A model generated the notes under the pieces. It had not been told where the DNA came from, searched no databases, and worked only from the letters and a program-made list of their open reading frames with translations. Of a stretch of DNA of 64,000 bases, positions 1-8,935 are shown one piece after another. The stretch comes from Actinoplanes nipponensis. GTDB taxonomy: Bacteria > Actinomycetota > Actinomycetes > Mycobacteriales > Micromonosporaceae. Each line of letters opens with the position of its first letter. Position 1 is the stretch's first letter. The position numbers and the translations under genes are program-made. The stretch spans positions 62,001 through 126,000 of the forward strand of contig NZ_BOMQ01000088.1 of assembly GCF_016862275.1 (NCBI RefSeq), read 5' to 3'.

Positions 1-81
1 ACAGCGTCGGCCGGGGCGCTCATGCCAGACTCAGCGGAAAGTCAATGGCCAGCTCAGTGGACGGTCCGGGGGGCTGATTCG

Positions 82-2868
82 GTGGAGTTCCGGTTGCTCG
101 GGCCGGTGGTCGCGGCCGTCGGCGCGGAGGAGGTCGAGCTGGGTCCGGCCCGGCAACGGGCGCTGCTGGCCGCGCTCCTGGTCGACGGCGGACGGCCGGT
201 GCCGCCCACCGTCCTCATCGGACGCGTCTGGGGCGAGGCCCAGCCCGCCCGGGTCCGGCACGCGCTGCACGTCTACCTGTCCCAGTTGCGGCGGTCGCTG
301 CCGGTGGAGATCCGCCGTGAGGCCGGCGGATACCGTCTGGTCATCGAGCCGGAAGCCGTCGACCTCCACCAGTTCGACGCGCTGACCCGTGCCGGCGGCT
401 GCCAGGCGCAGCGGCGCCGGGAGTCGCTCGGCCAGGCGCTCGCGCTGTGGCGCGGCCAGCCGCTGACCGGAGTGGGCGGGGACTGGGCCGACTCCGTACG
501 GGTGCTGTGGCACCGCAAACGCGTCGAGGCGGCAGTGGCCTGGTCAAGAGCGCACCGCGAGCCGGCCGAGGCGCGGTCGCTGGTCGGCCCGCTCAGCAGC
601 CTCGTGGCGGAGTATCCCCTGGTCGAGCCGCTCGCCGCGGAGTACATGCGGGCCCTGCACCAGACCGGGCGCAGTGCCGAGGCGCTGCAGCACTTCTCGG
701 TGGTGCGGGCCCGGCTGGCGGCAGAGCTCGGCGCGGACCCCGGCGCCGAGCTGTGCGCGCTCAACCGGGACATCCTGCGTCTGCGGCCGGCCGACGACCC
801 GGCGCCGGGACTGCCGCCGGCCCCGGCGCCCCCGCCCCGGCAGTTGCCGGTTGACGTCAGGGGGTTCGTGGGCCGGGCCGGCGCCCTCGCCCGGCTCGAC
901 CGGCTCGCCGACGGCGTCACCGCCGGCGGCACGGACGGCGGGACGGCCGTCATCGTCACCGTGTCGGGCACCGCCGGCGTCGGCAAGACCGCGCTGGCCG
1001 TGCACTGGGCCCACCGGGTCGCGCACCGCTTCCCCGACGGCCAGCTGTACGTCGACCTGCGGGGCTTCGATCCCGGCGGCGTGCCGATGACGCCGGCCGA
1101 GGCGATCCGCGGCTTCCTGGAGGCGCTCGGTTCGCCACCGGAGCGGCAGCCCGCGGAGCCGGCCGCGCGGAGCGGCCTGTACCGCACGCTGCTGGCCGAC
1201 AAACGCATGCTGGTGGTGCTGGACAACGCCCGGGCCGCCGACCAGATCCGCCCGCTGCTGCCGGCCGGGCCCGGCTGCCTCGTCCTGATCACCAGCCGGC
1301 ACGGGCTGACCGGCCTGCTCGCCGCCGAGGCCGCGCACGCCGTGCCGCTGGGAATGCTCGACACCGGCGAGGCCCGCGATCTGCTGACCGCGCGCCTGGG
1401 GGCCGAGCGCACGGCCGCCCAGGCCGGCGCCGTCGACACCATCATCGGGCGGTGTGCCCGGCTCCCCCTCGCCCTGGCCATCGCCGCGGCCCGCGCCGCG
1501 GCGCGACCCGACCTGCCGCTGGCGGCGCTCGCCGGCGAACTCCGCGACGGGGAGCGGCTCGACGCCCTCTCGACCGGGGACGTCGGGGCGGACGTGCGGT
1601 CGGTCTTCCGCTGGTCGTACGAGGCCCTCAGCCCGCCGGCGGCACGGCTGTTCGGCCGGCTGGGACTGCACCCGGCGCCCGCCTTCTCCGAGAGTGCCGC
1701 GGCGAGCCTCGCGGGCGTACCCGTGCCGCAGGTGCGCCCGCTGCTCGCCGAGCTGGTCCGGGCCCAGCTGGCCGCCGAGCCCACCCCGGGCCGGTACGCG
1801 ATGCACGACCTGCTGCACGAGTACAGCAGCCGGCTGGCGCCCGACGCCGGCAGCGCCGAAGCGACCGCCCGGATGCGGGAGCACTATCTGCACTCGGCCC
1901 GCGCCGCCGACCGGCTGCTCGAACCGGCCCGGGTGCCGGCGCCCGTCGATGCTCCCCGCGCCGGCGTCACGGTCGACGCGCCCGCCGGCCACGAGCAGGC
2001 CATGCGCTGGTTCATCGCCGAGCAGCACGTGCTGCTCGCCCTCCTCGAGCAGGTGGCGCGGGCCGCCCCCGGCCCGTACGTCTGGCAGCTGGCCGAGGCC
2101 CTGGCCGCCTTCCTGTACCGGCGCGGCATGGGACACGACCAGCTGACGGTCCAGGGCCTGGCGCTGCGTGCCGCGCAGCGCTGCGCGGCCGGCGCCGCGG
2201 AGGGTGGCGCCCACATCCACCTGGCCCGGTCGTACCTGCGGCTGCGCCGCGACGACGAGGCCGAGACCCACCTGCGCGCGGCCCTGGAGCTGTTCGTGCG
2301 GCTCGGCGAGGCGGACGGCCAGGCGCGGGCCCACCACTACCTCGGCGCCCTCCGGGAACAACAGGGCCGGTACCGGGAGGCCGTCGACCACGGCGAGCAG
2401 GCGGTCGCGATCTGCCGGGCCGGCGGCCTGCGCTTCGGGCTGGGACACGCGCTGAACGCGGTCGGCTGGCACCAGATCCGCCTGGGCGGCCACCACGAGG
2501 CGATCGCCCACTGCCGGGAGGCGATCGCGGTGACCCGCGAGCTCGGGGACCGGGCCGGGCAGGCCAACTCGTGGGACACCCTCGGGTACGCCCGCCACCA
2601 TCTGGGCGACCACGATGCGGCCGCCGCCGGCTACCGGCGGGCGATCGCGCTGTACCGCGAGCTCGACGACCGCTACTACGAGTCGGTCGGCCTGGTTCAT
2701 CTCGCCGAGACCCTGCAGGCCGCGGGCCGGGCGGCGGATGCCCGCGACGCGTACCGCACGGCGCTCGCCCTGCTCGACGAGCTCGGCCACGCCGACGCCG
2801 GCCTGATCCGGCGCCGACTCTCCATAGTGGCCGACCGGCGGCCCGACGGCCTTCGGGCGCGCTTCTGA
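82..2868 (+). CDS. SARP-family regulator with NB-ARC ATPase and TPR domains (AfsR-like)
   Basis: Predicted transcriptional activator of the AfsR/DnrI/RedD type, usually acting on secondary metabolism or morphology genes. From the GTG at 82 the protein is 928 aa. The N-terminus (starting VEFRLLGPV) is an OmpR-like winged-helix DNA-binding domain, followed by a bacterial activation domain to about residue 230. An NB-ARC/STAND ATPase follows, with P-loop GTAGVGKT at about 296-303. TPR-like repeats fill the last 230 residues. SARPs normally start right at the MEFRLLGP motif, so GTG 82 is preferred. An ATG at 22 in the same frame would add 20 residues and neither start has a strong ribosome site. 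A secreted subtilase follows 95 bp downstream on the same strand. Family is clear; target genes are unknown. Confidence 0.88.
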   Translation: MEFRLLGPVVAAVGAEEVELGPARQRALLAALLVDGGRPVPPTVLIGRVWGEAQPARVRHALHVYLSQLRRSLPVEIRREAGGYRLVIEPEAVDLHQFDALTRAGGCQAQRRRESLGQALALWRGQPLTGVGGDWADSVRVLWHRKRVEAAVAWSRAHREPAEARSLVGPLSSLVAEYPLVEPLAAEYMRALHQTGRSAEALQHFSVVRARLAAELGADPGAELCALNRDILRLRPADDPAPGLPPAPAPPPRQLPVDVRGFVGRAGALARLDRLADGVTAGGTDGGTAVIVTVSGTAGVGKTALAVHWAHRVAHRFPDGQLYVDLRGFDPGGVPMTPAEAIRGFLEALGSPPERQPAEPAARSGLYRTLLADKRMLVVLDNARAADQIRPLLPAGPGCLVLITSRHGLTGLLAAEAAHAVPLGMLDTGEARDLLTARLGAERTAAQAGAVDTIIGRCARLPLALAIAAARAAARPDLPLAALAGELRDGERLDALSTGDVGADVRSVFRWSYEALSPPAARLFGRLGLHPAPAFSESAAASLAGVPVPQVRPLLAELVRAQLAAEPTPGRYAMHDLLHEYSSRLAPDAGSAEATARMREHYLHSARAADRLLEPARVPAPVDAPRAGVTVDAPAGHEQAMRWFIAEQHVLLALLEQVARAAPGPYVWQLAEALAAFLYRRGMGHDQLTVQGLALRAAQRCAAGAAEGGAHIHLARSYLRLRRDDEAETHLRAALELFVRLGEADGQARAHHYLGALREQQGRYREAVDHGEQAVAICRAGGLRFGLGHALNAVGWHQIRLGGHHEAIAHCREAIAVTRELGDRAGQANSWDTLGYARHHLGDHDAAAAGYRRAIALYRELDDRYYESVGLVHLAETLQAAGRAADARDAYRTALALLDELGHADAGLIRRRLSIVADRRPDGLRARF

Positions 2869-2963
2869 GCGGCGACGGCGGCCGGCAGGTTGCGCTGCTG
2901 TGGAACAGTCACGGCCATCTATGGGCGCCGGGCCATGAGGGCCCGGCTGACGGGAGGCCCGGC

Positions 2964-5900
2964 ATGCGTCTGCGAAAATGGCCCGCTGCTCTGCTCGCCG
3001 TGGGGACGGCTGCCGCGCTCGGCGCGGCCGCGCCCGCCGCGGCGTCCGCGGCACCCGTTCCGGCGGGGACACCCGGGACGGCGGCCGGCACATCGACCAG
3101 CATCACGCTGATCACCGGTGACCGGGTGACCGTCGCGCCGGGCGGCCGCACCGGCATCGACCGCGGGCCCGGCCGCTCCGGCATGCGGTTCGTCAGCCAC
3201 CGGGCCGGGCGGCACCAGTACGTCATCCCGGTGGACGCGCTGCCGCTGGTCCGCAGCGGGCGGGTGGATCAGCGGCTGTTCGACGTCAGCGCGCTGCGCG
3301 ACTTCGGGTACACCGGCGAGGCCGAGCTGCCGTTGCTGCTCGCGTACCCCCGGACCGGCAACCGCAAGGGACCGGCCGGCGCGCGTTCGGCGACCGGCGG
3401 AACGGCCCGCGTGGCCCGCGATCTGTCCGAAGTGGGCGCGCTCGCGGTGCGGGCCTCGCGCCCGGCGCGCGCCGAGCTGTGGACCTCGCTGACCACCGGC
3501 CCGGCCACGGCCCGGGCCCTGAGCTCGGGCATCGAGCGGATCTACCTCGACGGCAAGCGCAAGCTCGACCTGGACGTCAGCGTGCCGCAGATCGGCGCGC
3601 CGCAGGCGTGGCGGGCGGGGCTGGACGGCACCGGCGTGACCGTGGCGGTCCTGGACTCCGGCATCGACGCCACCCACCCGGACTTCGCCGGGAAGATCGT
3701 CGCGAGTGAGAACTTCACCACCGACCCGAACGCCGACGACGTGGTGGGCCACGGCACGCACGTCGCCTCGATCATCGCCGGCAGCGGCGCGAAGTCCGGC
3801 GGAAAGTACCGGGGTGTGGCGCCGGGCGCGAAGCTGGCGATCGGCAAGGTGTGCGAGACCGAGTTCTGCGAGGAGTCGGCGATCCTGGCCGGCATGCAGT
3901 GGGCGGCCCGGACCGCCCCGGTCGTCAACATCAGCCTGGGCGGGGACGACGCGCCGGGGCTCGACCCGCTGGAGCAGGCCGTCGACGAGCTCACCGCCGC
4001 GCACGGGGCCCTGTTCGTGGTCGCGGCCGGCAACGCCGGCGGCACCGCGACGGTCGGCTCCCCCGGCAGCGCCGACGCGGCCCTCACCGTCGGCGCGGTG
4101 GACGACCAGGACCAGCTGGCCGACTTCTCCAGCCGCGGCCCCCGGGTCGGCGACGACGCCATCAAGCCGGACATCACCGCGCCCGGCGTGGACATCGTCG
4201 CGGCCGGCGCCGCCCACGGCCAGATCGGCACGCCCGCGGCAGCGGGCTACGTGAGCCTGTCCGGCACCTCGATGGCCACCCCGCACGTGGCCGGCGCGGC
4301 GGCGATCCTCACCCAGCAGCATCCCGGCTGGTCTCCGCGGCAGCGCAAGACCCTGCTGATGGGCGCCGCCCAGCCGGCCGCGGGCGCGGACGTCTTCGGC
4401 CAGGGCGCGGGCCGCGTCGACGTGGCCCGGGTGGTGCGCCAGGCGGTGTCGGTGGACGAGGGCAGCGTCAGCTTCGGCCGGCAGTTGTGGCCGCACGGCG
4501 ACGACGTCCCGGTCACCCGGACCGTCACGTACCGCAACGGCGGCGCCGCGCCGATCACCCTGGCGCTGACGCTGACCGCCGACTCGGACACGTTCTCGCT
4601 GGCCGCTTCCCACCTCACCGTGCCGGCCGGCGGCACCGCCACGACCACGGTCACGGCGGACACGCGCGGACCGGGCGCCGACGGCTTCAAGACCGGCCGC
4701 CTGGTCGCGACCGGCCCCGGCGACGTCCGGGTGCAGACGCCGGTGGCGGTCAACCGCGAGGTGGAGAGCTACGACGTCACGTTCCGCCACGTCGGCCGGG
4801 ACGGGCAGGCGGCCGAGCACTTCACGTCGCTGAACCGGCTGGGCGACTTCTCGATCCACGAGCTGTCCGGCAGCGCGGCGACCGACACGCTCCGGCTGCC
4901 CAAGGGCGAGTACGGCCTGTTCACCTGGATCTACGGCGCGGACGACGTGACCATGCTGGCCCAGCCGAAGCTCGTGGTGGACGGCCCCCGGACGGTCATG
5001 CTGGACGCCCGCACCGGCCGGCCGGTGACGATCACCGTGCCGCGCCGGGACGCGACGCCGGCCCTGATCGCGGTCAACGCCGACTGGGTCACCGAGGACT
5101 CCGGGGTGGGCGCCTCCGCCCTGTCCGCGGGCGGGGACGACCTGTTCGTCGGCCAGGCCGGCCCGCGTGCCCGGCAGGCCGGCTTCTACGGCTCGGTCAG
5201 CGCGACCTTCGCCAAGTTCGACCCGGCGGCGGAGACGTTCCGGGACACGCCGTTCACGTACAACCTCGCGTACCTGCGGAAGGGGGCGTTCTACACCGGG
5301 TTCACCAAGCACGTGCGGGCCGGCGAGCTGGCCACGGTGAAGTCCCGCTTCGCCCGCGAGGCCGACGGCGTCACCGGCGTCAAGCTCGACTGGGCCGACC
5401 ACGGCGTGAACATCGGCGGCTGGGCCGTGGGCCTGCCGTTCGGGCTGCCGTCGCGGCGCACCGAGTGGCTCAGCACCGAGGGCGCGACCACCTGGTCCGG
5501 CGAGTTCGATCAGGAGGCGCCGGGCGACCCGGACAGCTTCCCCGAGCTGCTGACCATCGCGGCCTCGCCCACCCAGCGGTACCGGGCGGGACGGACCTAC
5601 CGCGAGGACTGGAACCGGGCGGTGTTCGCACCCTCGGTGGCCGGCGACATCGACGCGGCGATGCGGGTGAAGGACCTGATCGTGGCCGGCGTGCCGATGT
5701 TCGGCGACGGCAGCGGGCACTGGGGCGACGCACGCACCGACACCGCGCGCATCGCGCTGTACTCCGGGGGCACGCTGATCGGGGAGGTCCCGTCCGGCTA
5801 CGCCGAGTTCGAGGTGCCGCCGGGCGCGCGGCCGTACCGGCTGGAACAATCGGTCACCCGCGGCGCGCCGTTCCGGCTGTCCACCTCGGTCAGCGCGGCG

Positions 5901-6263
5901 TGGACGTTCCGCTCGGCGACGGCCGGCGCCACGCCGGTCCGCCTGCCGCTGTCCACCGTGCGTTTCAGCCCGCCGGTCGACGCCGGCAACGGGGCGCCGG
6001 CCGGCGCCACGGTCACCATCGGGGTCACCGTGGAGCGGCCGACCAGGTCGGCGGCCAGGCCCGACCGCGGACTGACGGTCGAGTTCTCCACCGATGACGG
6101 CCGGACCTGGCGGCCGGTCCGGGTGCGGGGCGCGGGCGATCACCGGACGGTACGGGTGCCCGGCCCGGCCGGGGGCGGCTACGTGTCGCTGCGGGCGCAC
6201 GCCCGGGACGCCGCGGGCAACACCGCCGTGGTGACGGTGCTGCGGGCGTACGCCGTCGGGTAG
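2964..6263 (+). CDS. secreted S8 family serine peptidase (subtilase)
   Basis: Extracellular subtilisin-like endopeptidase of 1,099 aa. The ATG at 2964 follows a good ribosome site (GGGAGG). It begins with a signal peptide: MRLRKW, then an Ala-rich hydrophobic core ending near AAASAAPVPAG. A propeptide-like region precedes the catalytic domain, whose triad is visible: Asp231 in VAVLDSGID, His263 in GHGTHVAS and Ser436 in GTSMATPH. The remaining ~600 residues are beta-rich and probably fibronectin/Ig-like accessory domains, as in large actinomycete subtilases. A long open frame continues far upstream of 2964 but overlaps the preceding regulator and is not coding. Substrate is unknown; mycelial protein turnover or nutrient release is the usual role. 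Confidence 0.92.
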   Translation: MRLRKWPAALLAVGTAAALGAAAPAAASAAPVPAGTPGTAAGTSTSITLITGDRVTVAPGGRTGIDRGPGRSGMRFVSHRAGRHQYVIPVDALPLVRSGRVDQRLFDVSALRDFGYTGEAELPLLLAYPRTGNRKGPAGARSATGGTARVARDLSEVGALAVRASRPARAELWTSLTTGPATARALSSGIERIYLDGKRKLDLDVSVPQIGAPQAWRAGLDGTGVTVAVLDSGIDATHPDFAGKIVASENFTTDPNADDVVGHGTHVASIIAGSGAKSGGKYRGVAPGAKLAIGKVCETEFCEESAILAGMQWAARTAPVVNISLGGDDAPGLDPLEQAVDELTAAHGALFVVAAGNAGGTATVGSPGSADAALTVGAVDDQDQLADFSSRGPRVGDDAIKPDITAPGVDIVAAGAAHGQIGTPAAAGYVSLSGTSMATPHVAGAAAILTQQHPGWSPRQRKTLLMGAAQPAAGADVFGQGAGRVDVARVVRQAVSVDEGSVSFGRQLWPHGDDVPVTRTVTYRNGGAAPITLALTLTADSDTFSLAASHLTVPAGGTATTTVTADTRGPGADGFKTGRLVATGPGDVRVQTPVAVNREVESYDVTFRHVGRDGQAAEHFTSLNRLGDFSIHELSGSAATDTLRLPKGEYGLFTWIYGADDVTMLAQPKLVVDGPRTVMLDARTGRPVTITVPRRDATPALIAVNADWVTEDSGVGASALSAGGDDLFVGQAGPRARQAGFYGSVSATFAKFDPAAETFRDTPFTYNLAYLRKGAFYTGFTKHVRAGELATVKSRFAREADGVTGVKLDWADHGVNIGGWAVGLPFGLPSRRTEWLSTEGATTWSGEFDQEAPGDPDSFPELLTIAASPTQRYRAGRTYREDWNRAVFAPSVAGDIDAAMRVKDLIVAGVPMFGDGSGHWGDARTDTARIALYSGGTLIGEVPSGYAEFEVPPGARPYRLEQSVTRGAPFRLSTSVSAAWTFRSATAGATPVRLPLSTVRFSPPVDAGNGAPAGATVTIGVTVERPTRSAARPDRGLTVEFSTDDGRTWRPVRVRGAGDHRTVRVPGPAGGGYVSLRAHARDAAGNTAVVTVLRAYAVG

Positions 6264-6276
6264 CCCCGTGGGCGAC

Positions 6277-6304
6277 GGGGCGGCGGGCCCAGGCCGGCCG
6301 CCCC
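6277..6304. terminator. hairpin between convergent genes
   Basis: An 8-bp perfect GC stem (GGGGCGGC at 6277-6284, GCCGCCCC at 6297-6304) with a 12-nt loop lies between the stop of the subtilase and the stop of the convergent VOC gene. There is no clear T tract, as is common in high-GC actinomycetes. Probably a bidirectional terminator. Confidence 0.5.
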
Positions 6305-6308
6305 GGAC

Positions 6309-6926
6309 TCACTTGGGTGGCTCGGTGCCCGTCTGCTCGCTGACCAGATACTCCGCGTACCAGTCGGGCCAGTTCGCGTCCGCCTCGCCGGTGCGCTGTT
6401 CGTGCTCGCCGTGCGCGGCCGCGGCGCGCCGCAGCGCGCCGGCGAGGTCCTGCGCCGACGCGTAGGTCGTCACCCCGGGGTCGACGCGCCCGGGCAGCCG
6501 GCTGGTGACCTCCTGGAGCAACCAGCCGTTGCCGTCCGGGTCGCTGAACGCGACGAGCGAGTTGTAGCTGGCCCGGTCGGGCGCGGGCCCGTCGCCGCGG
6601 CCCTCCGGCGTGCGGTGGAAGATCTCGCCGGCCCGGACGCCGCGCCGGACCAGGTCGTCCCGGGCGGCCGCGATGTCGGCGACGATCAGGAACAGCCCCT
6701 GCGCGGAACCCGGTGGGGCCGCCGCCGTGCCCGGGGCGAAGTGGATGGAGCAGGGCGAGCCCGGCGGGGTGAACTGGATGGCCCGGCTGCCGCCCAGGAC
6801 GAAGTCGGCGTCGAGCCGCCACCCGAGGCCGGCGTAGAAGGCCTTCGCCCGGTCCAGGTCCGCGACCGGCAGGGTGACCACCTCCAGCTTCCGGTCGGCG
6901 CCGTCACGGTTGTCCGATGTAGCCAT
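6309..6926 (-). CDS. VOC superfamily (glyoxalase/bleomycin-resistance-like) protein
   Basis: Protein of 205 aa. The ATG at 6926 is preceded by a strong GAGGAGG ribosome site and starts MATSDNRDGADRKLEV. The N-terminal ~130 residues have the beta-alpha-beta-beta-beta pattern of a vicinal-oxygen-chelate domain (LPVADLDRAKAFYAGLGW, then FSDPDGNGWLLQEV). The C-terminal tail (WPDWYAEYLV) is frequent in actinobacterial VOC proteins annotated as glyoxalases. Exact reaction is unknown. It follows the methyltransferase by 10 bp on the same strand, so the two are probably cotranscribed from the operator region at 7813-7850. Confidence 0.82.
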   Translation of the reverse strand: MATSDNRDGADRKLEVVTLPVADLDRAKAFYAGLGWRLDADFVLGGSRAIQFTPPGSPCSIHFAPGTAAAPPGSAQGLFLIVADIAAARDDLVRRGVRAGEIFHRTPEGRGDGPAPDRASYNSLVAFSDPDGNGWLLQEVTSRLPGRVDPGVTTYASAQDLAGALRRAAAAHGEHEQRTGEADANWPDWYAEYLVSEQTGTEPPK

Positions 6927-6936
6927 CGCGGCCTCC

Positions 6937-7821
6937 TCAGGTCTCGGGGACCACCGTGTCACCGCCCCGCATCCCCCGGCCAGTGCCTCGGGCCGGGGGA
7001 ATGGGCGCATCGTGACAACGTCCCCGGCCGGTCCGTACGGCGGTGACCGCCAGGGTCGTGAGCCGCATCGTGAAGCGGCCGCCCACCGCGTCGATGGCGG
7101 CGCCGACCGCGCGGAGGATCTCGGCCGTGCGGTCCGCCGGCAGCCGGGTCAGGCCGCCGGTGGTGGGCAGCAGGGCCAGCCAGTCGTCGCGCCGGTAGGT
7201 CCGGTCGGTGTCGAAGCGCCACTGCTCGGGCTCGGCGAACCGGCCGGTCTCGCGGAGCCGGGCGGCGACCTGCGCGTAGCCGTCCTGGTAGGTCTCCAGC
7301 GGCCGCCGGGTGGGTGCGGCGGCGAACGGCGAGTCCGGCGCCACCCGCCGGTACGCCGCGGCGAACGGCTCGGCCACCTCGGGCGGCGGCTCGAACACGT
7401 GCCCGAAGACGGCCAGCCGCCCGGACGGCCGCAGCACCCGGGCCGCCTGGGCCGCGCCGGCGGCCGGGTCGATCCAGTGCCACGACTGGGCGGCGATCAC
7501 CGTGTCGAACGTCCGGCCGGCCGGCTCCCAGTCCTCGAAGGCCGCCACCTCGACCGGCAGGCCGCGATTCCGGGCGAAGGCGGCCATCCGGGCGTCGGGC
7601 TCGACGCCGAGCACCGTGCAGCCGGCGGCCTGGAACTGCCGCGCGGCGATGCCGGTGCCGCAGCCCACGTCGAGCACGTCGGGGCCGGGGCTGCCCGCCA
7701 CGACGCGCGCCACCAGGGCCTCGGGGTAGCCGGGGCGGGCCCGGTCGTAGCGGGGCGCGTCCGTGCCGAACGACTCGGCCAGCTGCCGCGCCCGGTGCGG
7801 CTCGGGCGGTAGAGTGGGCAT
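6937..7821 (-). CDS. class I SAM-dependent methyltransferase
   Basis: Soluble 294-aa methyltransferase with a Rossmann SAM-binding motif I (VLDVGCGTGIAARQF) and the conserved SWHW motif (AQSWHWIDP) typical of UbiE/ubiquinone-like methyltransferases of unknown substrate. The ATG at 7821 lies inside one half of an inverted repeat, leaving no room for a ribosome site, so the transcript is likely leaderless. It is divergent from a TetR regulator 52 bp away and followed by a VOC gene. Regulation by the TetR protein is inferred from the operator-like repeats. Confidence 0.85.
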   Translation of the reverse strand: MPTLPPEPHRARQLAESFGTDAPRYDRARPGYPEALVARVVAGSPGPDVLDVGCGTGIAARQFQAAGCTVLGVEPDARMAAFARNRGLPVEVAAFEDWEPAGRTFDTVIAAQSWHWIDPAAGAAQAARVLRPSGRLAVFGHVFEPPPEVAEPFAAAYRRVAPDSPFAAAPTRRPLETYQDGYAQVAARLRETGRFAEPEQWRFDTDRTYRRDDWLALLPTTGGLTRLPADRTAEILRAVGAAIDAVGGRFTMRLTTLAVTAVRTGRGRCHDAPIPPARGTGRGMRGGDTVVPET

Positions 7822-7850
7822 GTGCCCACGCTAATGGGCGCCTGCCCACT
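7813..7850. promoter_or_regulatory. paired inverted-repeat operator between methyltransferase and TetR gene
   Basis: Two palindromes sit between the divergent genes. The first, 7814-7829, has 7-bp arms (GTGGGCA/TGCCCAC) with a 2-bp spacer. The second, 7835-7848, has 5-bp arms (TGGGC/GCCCA). Their centres are 20 bp apart, about two helical turns. The outer half sites AGTGGGCA (7813-7820) and TGCCCACT (7843-7850) also form an 8-bp perfect inverted repeat. The arrangement fits a TetR-type repressor controlling both genes. Confidence 0.65.
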
Positions 7851-7873
7851 ATGCAACGCCGAGGGGATGCCGC

Positions 7874-8476
7874 GTGCCGACCGGGGTCCATCTGCGCGAC
7901 GCGCGCCAGCAGCTCTTCGACGCCGCCGAACGCGTGCTGCTGCGCGCCGGCCCCTCCGGGCTGACCAGCCGGGCCGTCACCGACGAGGCGGGCTGCGCCA
8001 AGGGCGTCCTGCACCGGCACTTCGCCGACTTCGACGACTTCCTCGCCGGGCTCGTGCTCGACCGGGCCGCGCAGCTCGAGACGCAGGCCGGCGCGCTGCG
8101 CGACGCCGCCGGAGCGGGCACGCCGGCCGGCAACCTCACCGCGGCGCTGACCACCCTGTTCGGGCCGGTGCCGCTGGCGATCATCCCGCTCATCACCTTC
8201 CGCGACGAGCTGCGCGCGCGGCTGCGCAGGGCCCGGCCCGGCGGCGGCATCGCGATCCTGGGCCAGGTCACCGCCGCGGTCTCGGCGTACCTGGCCGACG
8301 AGCAGGCCCGGGGCCGCATCGCCGCCGGCGCCGACCTCGACTCGCTCACCCTGTCGCTGGTCGGCGGCGGGCACCTGCTGTTCGCGGACCGCGACGGCGG
8401 CCCGCCGGACCCGGCCGCCGTGCGCCGGTTCGTGACAACGGTGCTGGCCGACGTGGTGCCCCGCCGGCAGTCCTGA
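7874..8476 (+). CDS. TetR/AcrR family transcriptional regulator
   Basis: Protein of 200 aa from a GTG at 7874 (GAGGGG ribosome site 8-13 bases upstream). The N-terminal helix-turn-helix is typical: LFDAAERVLLRAGPSGLTSRAVTDEAG followed by a CAKGVLHRHF recognition region, close to the family SKGTLYHHF pattern. The C-terminal ligand-binding domain is divergent, as usual. Its divergent position and the operator between suggest autoregulation and control of the methyltransferase/VOC pair. Ligand unknown. Confidence 0.88.
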   Translation: MPTGVHLRDARQQLFDAAERVLLRAGPSGLTSRAVTDEAGCAKGVLHRHFADFDDFLAGLVLDRAAQLETQAGALRDAAGAGTPAGNLTAALTTLFGPVPLAIIPLITFRDELRARLRRARPGGGIAILGQVTAAVSAYLADEQARGRIAAGADLDSLTLSLVGGGHLLFADRDGGPPDPAAVRRFVTTVLADVVPRRQS

Positions 8477-8505
8477 GGCTCCGCGGCCCGACCGGGCCGC
8501 TCGCC

Positions 8506-8916
8506 TCACTGCTCCCGCAGCTTGCCCCACACGTGCCAGCGCTCGATCTCCACCTGCGCGCTCACCCGGGCCCGCTCCCGATTCGGGTACGCGTTGCCGG
8601 TGTAGTGCCGCGCCAGCCGGTCGATGTCCCGCAGGCCCTCGTCGTCGGCGATCGACACGACCCGGCCCTGCAGGCTCACGTGGGTGTACCAGTTGTCGCC
8701 GTCCAGCACGGTCAGCGAGACCCGCGGGTCGGCCGCCAGGTGCTTGAGCCGGGCCCGTTCGGCGTCGAGCCCCAGCAGCACCCGCCCGTCGTCCTCGAGC
8801 AGGTACCAGGTGGCCACGGTCACCGGACGACCGTCGGCGGCGACGGTGGCCATGACCGCGGGGTTCGGCTGCTTCAGGAGGTCGAGGACGGGCTGCGGCA
8901 GGGGCGGAGTAGGCAT
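8506..8916 (-). CDS. PPOX-class F420/FMN-dependent oxidoreductase
   Basis: Protein of 136 aa with the split-barrel fold signature of pyridoxamine-5'-phosphate-oxidase-like proteins: AVMATVAADGRPVTVATWYLLEDDGRVLL, then TVLDGDNWYTHVSLQGRV and a C-terminal HVWG motif. In actinobacteria this size and motif order correspond to the F420-dependent (Rv1155-like) subfamily, reducing unidentified substrates with F420H2. Assignment of F420 over FMN is inference. It lies 19 bp after the histidine kinase stop on the same strand and could be read through from that operon. Confidence 0.8.
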   Translation of the reverse strand: MPTPPLPQPVLDLLKQPNPAVMATVAADGRPVTVATWYLLEDDGRVLLGLDAERARLKHLAADPRVSLTVLDGDNWYTHVSLQGRVVSIADDEGLRDIDRLARHYTGNAYPNRERARVSAQVEIERWHVWGKLREQ

Positions 8917-8935
8917 GCGGAGAGCCTAGTGGTGC

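Noticed and set aside
1452-2963. Upstream extension of the subtilase frame through the SARP gene
   Set aside because: The part before 2964 is low-complexity shadow; a ribosome site and signal peptide fix the start at 2964.
2919-6200. Long open frame on the minus strand opposite the secreted subtilase
   Set aside because: Encodes Arg/Gly/Pro-rich sequence with no motif; it mirrors the plus-strand gene, whose catalytic triad and signal peptide are clear. Third-position GC bias produces such shadows.
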